NCBI GenBank assembly: GCA_003157675.1
Contig: PMKG01000247.1
Location: forward strand, 904-8,390
Direction of reading: 5' to 3'
Origin: Acidobacteriota bacterium
GTDB lineage: Bacteria; Acidobacteriota; Vicinamibacteria; Vicinamibacterales; Fen-181
Length of the DNA: 7,487 nt
Positions 1 through 4,892 of the stretch are shown piece by piece. A model generated the notes under the pieces. It was not told the origin of the DNA and did no database searches. It was given only the letters and a program-made list of their open reading frames with translations. How positions within the stretch are numbered: the stretch's first letter is position 1; each line of letters begins with the position of its first letter. A program made the position numbers and the translations under genes.

Positions 1-482
1 TACTCGAGCAGCGCGAACTCGCGGGGCCGCAAGTCGAGCTTCCGCCCGCCGCGTTCCACATGGCGCGAGACGAGGTCGATGGTGATGTCGCCGGAGACCA
101 GGTGGGTCGGCTCGGTCACGCCCTGCGAGCGGCGGATGATCGCCTGGAGGCGCGCGAGCAGTTCCGAGAAGGCGAACGGCTTGGTGAGGTAGTCGTCGCC
201 GCCGGCCTGGAGGCCGCGGACGCGGTCGTCCACCGAGTGCTTCGCGCTCAGGATGAGGACGGGCAGGTTCACGCGCCGCCGGCGAAGCTCCTCGAGCACG
301 GACAGGCCGTCACGGCCGGGGAGCATCAGATCGAGCACGGCGGCCGCATACGGCTCGGTAAGGGCGAGCCCGAGGCCGCGGGTTCCGTCGGCCGCGGCGT
401 CCACCGCGTAGCCCGCCTCCTCCAGCCCCTTCACCAGGAACGACGAGATCGTCGGGTCGTCCTCGACCACGAGCAGGCGCAT
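1..482 (-). CDS. OmpR-family two-component response regulator, 5' part (gene runs off the window)
   Basis: Translating the minus strand from the ATG at 482 gives about 160 residues beginning MRLLVVEDDPTISSFL and open to the window edge. The receiver domain (about 1-118) has the acidic pair D8/D9, phosphoacceptor D51 in VLDLMLPGRDG, switch S79 and K101 in DDYLTKPF. From about residue 133 a DNA-binding winged helix begins (GDITIDLVSRHVER, then LRPREFALLE), so only its N-terminal part is visible. The stretch ILSAKHSVDDRVRGLQAGGDDYL and the FAFSELLARLQ run resemble the CusR/CopR/HprR branch of OmpR regulators, which often sense metal or redox stress; that assignment is tentative. The partner histidine kinase is presumably outside the window. 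No Shine-Dalgarno sequence precedes the ATG, and a TATAAT lies 6 nt upstream, so a leaderless message is likely. Family assignment is secure; the signal sensed is unknown. Confidence 0.93.
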   Translation of the reverse strand, partial: MRLLVVEDDPTISSFLVKGLEEAGYAVDAAADGTRGLGLALTEPYAAAVLDLMLPGRDGLSVLEELRRRRVNLPVLILSAKHSVDDRVRGLQAGGDDYLTKPFAFSELLARLQAIIRRSQGVTEPTHLVSGDITIDLVSRHVERGGRKLDLRPREFALLE

Positions 483-488
483 GGGACG

Positions 489-494
489 ATTATA
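489..494 (-). promoter_or_regulatory. -10 box TATAAT of the response regulator, leaderless start predicted
   Basis: The minus strand reads TATAAT from 494 to 489, a perfect sigma70-type -10 hexamer. Only six bases separate it from the ATG at 482, so the expected transcription start falls on the A of the ATG. No convincing -35 hexamer is seen; its place is taken by the heptamer array at 501-549. Confidence 0.6.
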
Positions 495-500
495 GGCGCT

Positions 501-549
501 GGGATCGGGGATCGGGGGCCAGGGATCGGGGACGAGGGATCGGCGACCA
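501..549. repeat. Heptamer tandem array (GGGATCG type), seven units
   Basis: Seven consecutive 7-bp units run in strict register. Four are exactly GGGATCG (501, 508, 522 and 536), two are variants (GGGGCCA at 515, GGGACGA at 529), and the last (GCGACCA at 543) is decayed. The array fills nearly all of the gap between the response regulator and the methyltransferase gene, ending just past the latter's stop. The plus strand has five successive G-runs of three or more with 3-base loops (501-531), a canonical G-quadruplex pattern. Related heptamers occur at 1387-1407 and 5858-5894. Confidence 0.8.
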
Positions 550-555
550 TGGCAC

Positions 556-1374
556 TCAGGATGTGGCGGTGAACAACCGGTGGAGGGCGATCCCGACCGC
601 GGTGGCGACGTTGAGCGAGTCGGTGGAAGGCGCCATCGAAATGCGAAGGGCCACGTCGGCCTGCGCCAGGGTTCCCGCTGACAGGCCGTCGCCTTCAGAG
701 CCGGCGAGAACGACGACCCTGGCTGCCGGCGTGAGCGAGGACACCCCGGCCTCGAGGTCCTGCTCCGCTGAGGGGGTGAGCGCGGCGAGCGTGAATCCGG
801 AGGACCTGAGCGCCCGGAGGTCAGCCAGCCAGTCATCGGCGTAACAGAACGGCACACGAAGCGCGGTTCCCACCGACACCCGGATGGCCTTGCGGTAGAG
901 CGGGTCGCAGCAGCCCGGGCCGATGACCACCGCATCGGCGCCGAACGCCGCGGCGTTGCGGAAGATGCCTCCTATGTTGTCGGCGTTGCCAATCCGTTCG
1001 AGCGCCACCAAGCGCGTGGCGCGCGAGAGGCGCGCCAGCATCTCCCGGACGTTCAACCGTTCTGGTCGCTCGCCGATGGCGAGGCATCCGCGGTGGATGT
1101 TGAATCCGGTCAGCCCCTCCATCGCGCTCGCCGGCACGACGAACACGGGCGTGTCGGCCAGCCGCGGCTTGATGACGTCGGCGAGACCGCCAAGTGCCGC
1201 TCCGGTCAGGAGAATCGACCTGGCACGGTAGCGCGACTGGGTCAGCAGCGTTCGCACCACGAGGCGGCCCTCGGCGACGAAGATCTCCCCTCGCCGCAGC
1301 AGTTCCGGGTCGAGAACATGCCGGTAGTCGGCCAGCCGCTCGTCGTCGATTGTCTCCAGCTGCTCGATGGGCAT
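556..1374 (-). CDS. SpoU/TrmH-family tRNA/rRNA 2'-O-methyltransferase
   Basis: A 272-residue SPOUT-class enzyme predicted to use S-adenosylmethionine to methylate a ribose 2'-OH in tRNA or rRNA. An N-terminal substrate-binding domain (about 15-100) contains the typical FVAEGRLVVRTLL and the HRGCLAIGER linker. The knotted catalytic domain (about 120-268) has all three SpoU motifs: motif 1 around residues 128-146 (RIGNADNIGGIFRNA, with N133 and catalytic R139), motif 2 at 222-231 (VLAGSEGDGL, with E227), and motif 3 at 246-262 (SMAPSTDSLNVATAVGI, with S253 and N255). Motif 2 has S226 where many members have Asn. Length is normal for RNA methyltransferases carrying the N-terminal substrate-binding domain. 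The start fits the family N terminus (a YRHVLDPELLRRGE segment follows). The target nucleotide cannot be read from sequence. It is transcribed alone, divergent from the ferritin gene, probably as a leaderless message. Confidence 0.95.
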   Translation of the reverse strand: MPIEQLETIDDERLADYRHVLDPELLRRGEIFVAEGRLVVRTLLTQSRYRARSILLTGAALGGLADVIKPRLADTPVFVVPASAMEGLTGFNIHRGCLAIGERPERLNVREMLARLSRATRLVALERIGNADNIGGIFRNAAAFGADAVVIGPGCCDPLYRKAIRVSVGTALRVPFCYADDWLADLRALRSSGFTLAALTPSAEQDLEAGVSSLTPAARVVVLAGSEGDGLSAGTLAQADVALRISMAPSTDSLNVATAVGIALHRLFTATS

Positions 1375-1380
1375 CGCCGG

Positions 1381-1386
1381 ATCATA
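1381..1386 (-). promoter_or_regulatory. -10 box TATGAT of the methyltransferase gene, leaderless start predicted
   Basis: The minus strand reads TATGAT from 1386 to 1381, six bases before the ATG at 1374, which puts the expected transcription start on the start codon. The intervening CCGGCG offers no Shine-Dalgarno sequence. The heptamer array at 1387-1407 abuts the hexamer directly, so no ordinary -35 box is present. Confidence 0.55.
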
Positions 1387-1407
1387 CCCTGAGCCCTGAG
1401 CCCTGCC
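1387..1407. repeat. Heptamer tandem array (GGGCTCA on the minus strand)
   Basis: Two perfect CCCTGAG units (1387 and 1394) plus a decayed third (CCCTGCC at 1401). Read on the minus strand the unit is GGGCTCA, the same GG-x-x-TC-purine pattern as the array at 501-549. One further CCCTGAG (1488-1494) lies beyond the hairpin region, as if the array had been split. Confidence 0.6.
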
Positions 1408-1473
1408 CGCCTTCGCGCGGAGCGCTTCGGCGGGTCCGCCATAGCCCCGCCGTCTCCCTTCGGGCTATGGCGG
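1406..1473. repeat. Double hairpin in the divergent spacer, looks like a dispersed palindromic element
   Basis: Two inverted repeats sit back to back. The first pairs CCCGCC (1406-1411) with GGCGGG (1429-1434), with an inner GCGC/GCGC stem. The second is a perfect 12-bp inverted repeat, CCGCCATAGCCC (1436-1447) with GGGCTATGGCGG (1462-1473), around a 14-nt loop. A smaller 6-bp stem (CGGAAG/CTTCCG, 1482-1501) follows, with a CCCTGAG heptamer in its loop. There is no U-tract, and the spacer lies between two diverging genes, so terminator function is unlikely. A dispersed intergenic repeat inserted between heptamer copies is the favoured reading, which needs other copies in the genome to confirm. 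Confidence 0.6.
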
Positions 1474-1523
1474 GGCGGAGGCGGAAGCCCTGAGCCTTCC
1501 GTGGCCTCCCCCTGCGGATGAGG

Positions 1524-1529
1524 TATCAT
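1524..1529 (+). promoter_or_regulatory. Candidate -10 box (TATCAT) of the ferritin gene
   Basis: TATCAT is the best -10-like hexamer upstream of the ferritin gene and predicts a start near 1536 and a leader of about 34 nt. No clear -35 box or recognisable Fur-box palindrome is seen. A weaker alternative is TTGGAA at 1529 paired with TCTAGA at 1551. Confidence 0.35.
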
Positions 1530-1557
1530 TGGAAAAGCTCACTGACACACTCTAGAA

Positions 1558-1563
1558 GAGGGG
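1558..1563 (+). promoter_or_regulatory. Strong ribosome binding site of the ferritin gene
   Basis: GAGGGG six bases before the ATG at 1570 is a strong Shine-Dalgarno sequence and fixes the ferritin start. It contrasts with the apparently leaderless genes nearby and suggests high translation. Confidence 0.75.
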
Positions 1564-1569
1564 GAAGGC

Positions 1570-2055
1570 ATGTTGATCAGCAAGAAGCTGAACGCCGCGT
1601 TCAACGATGAAATCGGTCTCGAGCTGTTTGCCTCGAACCAGTACCTCAACATGGCGGCCTACCTCGAGGGGATCCCCCTCAAGAAGCTCGCCGCGCTGTT
1701 CTTGAAACAGTCCGACGAGGAGCGCGGCCACGGCCTGAAGTTCGTGAAGTACCTGAACGACGTCGGCGGGACGGTCAGGGTGCCGGCCATCGAGGCCCCG
1801 CAGCAGACCTTCAAGTCGGTCGAGGAAGTGATCGCCAAGTCGCTCGAGTGGGAGATCGAGGTCACAGGCCGCATCAACGCGATGATGACGATGGCCATCG
1901 CCGAGAAGGACTACGCGGCGCAGGACTTCCTGCGCTGGTTCGTCACCGAGCAGGTCGAAGAGGTGTCCACGATGGACAACCTCCTCAAGATCGTGAAGTT
2001 CTCGGGCGAGCGGGCGCTCATCATGATCGAGGCCTACCTGTCGCACCAGGGCTAG
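1570..2055 (+). CDS. Bacterial non-heme ferritin (FtnA type)
   Basis: A complete 161-residue ferritin. The family forms 24-subunit cytoplasmic shells that oxidise Fe(II) at a di-iron ferroxidase centre and store the ferric mineral. The expected ligands are present: E18 in GLELFASNQY, E51 and H54 in DEERGH, E95 in the LEWEIE helix, with Q128 and E131 in FVTEQVEE supplying the third-iron site seen in E. coli FtnA. The conserved Y25 and W123 are also there. The E. coli-type heme-ligand methionine of bacterioferritin is not apparent at the matching position, favouring ferritin over bacterioferritin. The length is normal, with no targeting peptide, so it is not an encapsulated ferritin. It is monocistronic, convergent with the ABC transporter operon across 29 bp in which no good terminator is visible. 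Confidence 0.96.
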   Translation: MLISKKLNAAFNDEIGLELFASNQYLNMAAYLEGIPLKKLAALFLKQSDEERGHGLKFVKYLNDVGGTVRVPAIEAPQQTFKSVEEVIAKSLEWEIEVTGRINAMMTMAIAEKDYAAQDFLRWFVTEQVEEVSTMDNLLKIVKFSGERALIMIEAYLSHQG

Positions 2056-2084
2056 CCCCGGGAACGCTGTTGGCTGGCCCGCGC

Positions 2085-2834
2085 TCAGTCGCCGTTGCCC
2101 ATGAGCAGCGCCCGGGTCGCCGGGTGGGCGGGCCGCACGAGCACCTCGCCCGGCGGCCCTCCCTCGACGACGCGCCCCTCGGCCAGCACGGCCACGCGCG
2201 TCGCGAACGCGTGAGCGAACGGCACGTCGTGCGTGGCCACGAGCAGCGCCCGGCCGGCGGCGGTCAGCTCCGCGAGCGTCGCCGCCAGGTCGGTTCGCCT
2301 CGCCGGATCGAGCGAGGCCGTGGGTTCGTCCATCAGCAGCAGCGGCGGGTCCGTCGCCAGCGCCCGTGCGATCGCGACCCGCTGCGCCTCTCCACCTGAA
2401 AGTTCCGACGGCCGCGCGTCCCATCGCGCGCCGACTCCGAGCGAGTCCAGCAGACGTTTCGACCGTGCATCGGCCTTGGCGCGTCCGAGGCCGAAGGCGT
2501 GGATCTGCGCGAGCGAAACATTCTCCACTGCGGTCAGGTGTGCGAACAGGTGGTGGAACTGGAAGACCATCCCTACGCTCCGCCTGAGCAAACCCAGGTG
2601 AGACTGGCGGGGGAGCGGTCCCGGGACGAGCGCGAACCCGCCGACGACGATCGTGCCGGCGTCGAACGGCTCGAGTGCCGAGACCGCGCGCAGCACGGTT
2701 GTCTTGCCGCCGCCGGAGAGCCCCATCAGCGCGACCCGTTCGCCCACGCCGACCTCGAGGTCGACGCCGTCGAGAACGGCGCGCGTGCCGCGAGAGAGAC
2801 GCAACCCGGTAATCGACAGGACCTGCGTGCTCAT
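2085..2834 (-). CDS. Polar amino-acid ABC transporter ATP-binding protein (GlnQ/HisP-like)
   Basis: A 249-residue cytoplasmic ATPase that powers the importer encoded just upstream. Walker A is GLSGGGKTT (38-46), with K44; the Q-loop has Q92 in MVFQFHHLFAHLTAVENV, a phrase typical of the PAAT family; the ABC signature LSGGE is at 145-149; Walker B LLLMDE at 165-170 contains catalytic E170; the D-loop SLDP is at 174-177; the H-loop has H202 in ATHD. All motifs needed for ATP hydrolysis are intact, though Walker A has Leu and Gly where GlnQ usually has Pro and Ser. The ATG at 2834 was chosen because it overlaps the permease stop as ATGA and is followed at once by the usual first strand (STQVLSITGL). 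A longer open frame upstream is antisense-like filler. The lack of a Shine-Dalgarno sequence fits translational coupling. The substrate is not specified by this subunit. Confidence 0.96.
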   Translation of the reverse strand: MSTQVLSITGLRLSRGTRAVLDGVDLEVGVGERVALMGLSGGGKTTVLRAVSALEPFDAGTIVVGGFALVPGPLPRQSHLGLLRRSVGMVFQFHHLFAHLTAVENVSLAQIHAFGLGRAKADARSKRLLDSLGVGARWDARPSELSGGEAQRVAIARALATDPPLLLMDEPTASLDPARRTDLAATLAELTAAGRALLVATHDVPFAHAFATRVAVLAEGRVVEGGPPGEVLVRPAHPATRALLMGNGD

Positions 2835-4396
2835 GATTGCGGGATCTTCAAGCGCCGTTCCAGGCGGCGCGCCAGCCGCGACAGCGGCAGCGACATCGCC
2901 AGGTAGAGCGCGGCGCACAGGGCGCCCGGCACCACCCAGCTCCCGACATTGGCCGCGAAGATCTGCGTCTGCTTGGTCAGCTCGATGACGGTGATCACCG
3001 AGACCAGCGAGCTGTCCTTCAGCAGCGCCACGAAGTCGTTGGTCATCGGCGCGAGCGCCAGGCGGAACGCTTGCGGGCCGCGGATGAGCCGCAGCACCTG
3101 CGCCTCCGACAGCCCGAGCGTGCGCGCGGCCTCGAGCTGCCCGACCGGCACGGCCAGGAGCGCACCACGGTAGATCTCGCTCTCGTAGGCCGCGTAGTTG
3201 AAGCCGAGGCCGACCCACGCGGCGACGAAGGCCGGCAGGCGCACCACCGACGAGAGTCCGTAGTAGATCACGAACAGCTGCAGCAGAACCGGCGTGCCGC
3301 GCGTCACCTCCACGTACCACGTGAGCGTGAGGCGAGTCAGCCGATTGCCGTAGAGGCGCCCGCTGGCCACGGCGATCCCCACGACGACGGCGAGCGCCAT
3401 CGAGAGGCAGGACAGGACGACGCTGATGAGCGCCGCGCGAAGCACCGCGGGGAGGTAGCGCACGGTGGCGGCCAGCGGGCCGGGCGGCTGCGCCGACGGT
3501 CCTCCGGCCTGCACGAACGCCTCGGACGGCATCGTGCCTTCGCGCCTGATGAACTCGGCCTGTGCGCCATCGAAGATCCCCCACGTCCGGTAGATCCCCT
3601 CGAGCCGGCCGTCGCGCATCGCGGCGATGAGCAGGGCGTTGATCCGGTCGCGAAGGGCCTCCCGTCCCGGCGCCAGCACGCCCACGTAATGGCCCACGGC
3701 CACCGGCGTCGGCTCGGTGACGAGGCCTGCCGTGCGCCGCTCGGCGCGCGCCGCGATGATGTGGTCCAGCAACACCGCGTCCAGGCGGCCGTCCGCCAGA
3801 TCGGTATACGGATGCACATCGTCGTCGTAGGACACCGGGGTGATGGCGTAGGTGGTGCCGGCAACGAGCAGCATTTCGTAGGCCTGCGTGCCGCCGAGCG
3901 AGCCGACACGGCGGGCGCGGAGGTCGGCGAGCGACCTGAACCGTCCCGCGTCGGCGCGGCGTACGGTGATGACTTCACGGAACTCGAAGTAGGGAATAGT
4001 GACGAGCAGCTGCGCGCGGCGTGCGGGCGTGTCCTCGACGCCGCTCATGCCGATGTCGAAGTCGCCCCGGCGCACGGACGCGTCGATCGAACTCCACGCC
4101 ACCTGCACGAACTGCGGCGTGCGGCCAAGTCCCTCGGCCAGCAGCGCGGCCACTTCGACGTCGAATCCCCTGAGGACCGCCGGATTGACCGGGTCGGCCT
4201 CGACGTACGGCGCGCCCCCTTCGGCGTCGCCGCCCCAGCGAAGGACGCCGGTTGGGGCAGCCTTCGGCGCAGCTGCCTGGCTCGCCGCGGCCAGAAGGCC
4301 GAAGGCGGGCTTGTCCGCCGTACCGCAAAGTGCGAAGGCGGAGACCAGCACGGCGGTGGCGAAGAGGGCGAACCGAAGGCGTGGGGTCCGCAGCAT
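2831..4396 (-). CDS. Fused substrate-binding protein/permease of a polar amino-acid ABC importer
   Basis: A single 521-residue chain combining two usually separate subunits. Residues 1-27 are a signal sequence (basic start, then FALFATAVLVSAFALCGTA); the C24 context is not a good lipobox. Residues 50-275 are an SBP_bac_3 domain: GFDVEVAALLAEGLG at 77-91, the TPARR ligand-binding Arg region at 123-127, IPYFEF at 134-139, GGTQAYE at 168-174, and DGRLDAVLLD at 202-211, where D211 matches the residue that usually holds the substrate amino group. Residues about 305-510 are a PAAT permease: TRGTPVLLQLFVIYYGL at 365-381, YAAYESEIYRGAL at 401-413, the EAA loop EAARTLGLSEAQ at 422-433 and GPQAFR at 440-445. 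Such fusions are known (GlnP-type); a homodimer would carry two binding domains. The likely substrate is a polar amino acid or relative. The ATG at 4396 directly precedes the signal sequence; the frame is open further upstream but shows no domain there. Confidence 0.94.
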   Translation of the reverse strand: MLRTPRLRFALFATAVLVSAFALCGTADKPAFGLLAAASQAAAPKAAPTGVLRWGGDAEGGAPYVEADPVNPAVLRGFDVEVAALLAEGLGRTPQFVQVAWSSIDASVRRGDFDIGMSGVEDTPARRAQLLVTIPYFEFREVITVRRADAGRFRSLADLRARRVGSLGGTQAYEMLLVAGTTYAITPVSYDDDVHPYTDLADGRLDAVLLDHIIAARAERRTAGLVTEPTPVAVGHYVGVLAPGREALRDRINALLIAAMRDGRLEGIYRTWGIFDGAQAEFIRREGTMPSEAFVQAGGPSAQPPGPLAATVRYLPAVLRAALISVVLSCLSMALAVVVGIAVASGRLYGNRLTRLTLTWYVEVTRGTPVLLQLFVIYYGLSSVVRLPAFVAAWVGLGFNYAAYESEIYRGALLAVPVGQLEAARTLGLSEAQVLRLIRGPQAFRLALAPMTNDFVALLKDSSLVSVITVIELTKQTQIFAANVGSWVVPGALCAALYLAMSLPLSRLARRLERRLKIPQS

Positions 4397-4417
4397 GGAG
4401 TCCAAGTGCGAGCGCCC

Positions 4418-4423
4418 ATCATA
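4418..4423 (-). promoter_or_regulatory. -10 box (TATGAT) of the ABC transporter operon
   Basis: TATGAT on the minus strand, identical to the hexamer before the methyltransferase gene, lies 21 bases upstream of the ATG at 4396. It predicts a transcription start near 4411 and a 15-nt leader with only a weak GGA as ribosome binding site. Confidence 0.45.
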
Positions 4424-4426
4424 CGC

Positions 4427-4432
4427 TACACT
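4427..4432 (+). promoter_or_regulatory. -10 box (TACACT) of the membrane protein/ureohydrolase operon
   Basis: TACACT lies seven bases before the ATG at 4440, so the transcript is expected to start at or one base before the start codon. There is no Shine-Dalgarno sequence. The hexamer lies in the right arm of the dyad. Confidence 0.45.
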
Positions 4433-4439
4433 TGGCGCA

Positions 4440-4850
4440 ATGGATCTGCGATCCCTGCTCCTCCCGGAGCCCCGGCGCCGGTTTCCGCACGGCCGCGCCT
4501 GGAACGTCGGCGCGAGGACGGTGCATCTCGCCGCCACCGGCATTCTGCTGGGCGGCCACGTCTTCGGCGCGCCGGCTGACGCCCTCATCCCATGGCTGTG
4601 GGCGGCCATCGCGAGCGGGACCGCCATGTTCGGCCTCGAGCTCTACACGTCGTTCGACTGGCTCACGCAGATCGGCGGCCTGGTGGTCGTCGTCAAGGTC
4701 GCCGTGCTGTGCGTCATTCCGTTCGCCTGGTCGGCGCGGGTGCCGCTGCTCTTCGTGGTGGTCGCGCTGGCCGGCGTCGGGTCGCACATGCCCGGGAAGT
4801 TCAGGCACTATTCGCTGCTCTACCGTCGTTCGGTGAAGGAGACAAGGTAG
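4440..4850 (+). CDS. Small four-helix integral membrane protein of unknown function
   Basis: A 136-residue protein that I do not recognise with confidence. A basic amphipathic N terminus (1-20, rich in Arg and Pro) is followed by four predicted membrane segments: about 24-43 (TVHLAATGILLGGHVFGA), 48-70 (ALIPWLWAAIASGTAMFGLEL), 77-97 (QIGGLVVVVKVAVLCVIPFAW) and 101-117 (VPLLFVVVALAGVGSHM), ending in a basic tail with RHYSLLYRR. H29 and H40 in helix 1 lie on one helix face, and H116 and H123 flank the end of helix 4, a layout that could bind heme or a metal. A faint likeness to CopD-like membrane domains (helix-1 His, Gly-Gly) is only a guess. The ATG at 4440 was chosen because the promoter sits just before it; the same frame is open upstream but there is antisense to the transporter gene. 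It precedes the ureohydrolase by 42 bp on the same strand and is probably cotranscribed. Confidence 0.78.
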   Translation: MDLRSLLLPEPRRRFPHGRAWNVGARTVHLAATGILLGGHVFGAPADALIPWLWAAIASGTAMFGLELYTSFDWLTQIGGLVVVVKVAVLCVIPFAWSARVPLLFVVVALAGVGSHMPGKFRHYSLLYRRSVKETR

Positions 4851-4882
4851 GGCGAGTCGAAGGGCAGCCTTGCCGTCTGATC

Positions 4883-4887
4883 GGAGG
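4883..4887 (+). promoter_or_regulatory. Ribosome binding site deciding the GTG start of the ureohydrolase
   Basis: GGAGG five bases before the GTG at 4893 is a near-consensus Shine-Dalgarno sequence and supports GTG over later ATG codons such as the one encoding residue 22. Confidence 0.8.
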
Positions 4888-4892
4888 CGACC

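Larger units (their letters stand above)
4402..4435. promoter_or_regulatory. Dyad operator candidate in the divergent promoter
   Basis: CCAAGTG at 4402-4408 and its exact complement CACTTGG at 4429-4435 frame an inner pair AGCG (4411-4414) and CGCT (4424-4427), giving two arms symmetric about 4418.5. The dyad spans both predicted -10 boxes and the minus-strand start, the position where a dimeric repressor would block both transcripts. The two start codons are only 43 bp apart. The regulator is unknown and no transcription factor gene adjoins. Confidence 0.5.

Noticed and set aside
501..549. CRISPR array
   Set aside because: Units are 7 bp and contiguous with no spacers; it is a simple tandem repeat.
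60..572. Plus-strand open frame at the left edge
   Set aside because: It is antisense to the response regulator, whose minus-strand translation shows a full receiver domain.
1436..1473. Rho-independent terminator
   Set aside because: The stem is strong but has no T-run after it on either strand, and the spacer lies between diverging genes.
1552..2424. Minus-strand open frame opposite the ferritin and part of the ATPase gene
   Set aside because: It spans two unrelated real genes and has no family features.
2835..3584. Upstream extension of the ATPase frame into the permease gene
   Set aside because: The region is well explained by the permease in another frame, and the ATGA overlap gives a natural ATPase start.
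2837..4579. Long plus-strand open frame (580 codons) opposite the transporter gene
   Set aside because: Its translation is low complexity, rich in Arg, His and Gly, with no domain. It is antisense to a gene with clear domains, as expected from GC-rich third positions.
4397..4627. Upstream extension of the fused transporter protein to a start at 4627
   Set aside because: The extra 77 residues lack any domain, precede the signal sequence, and would read through the divergent promoter and the neighbouring gene.
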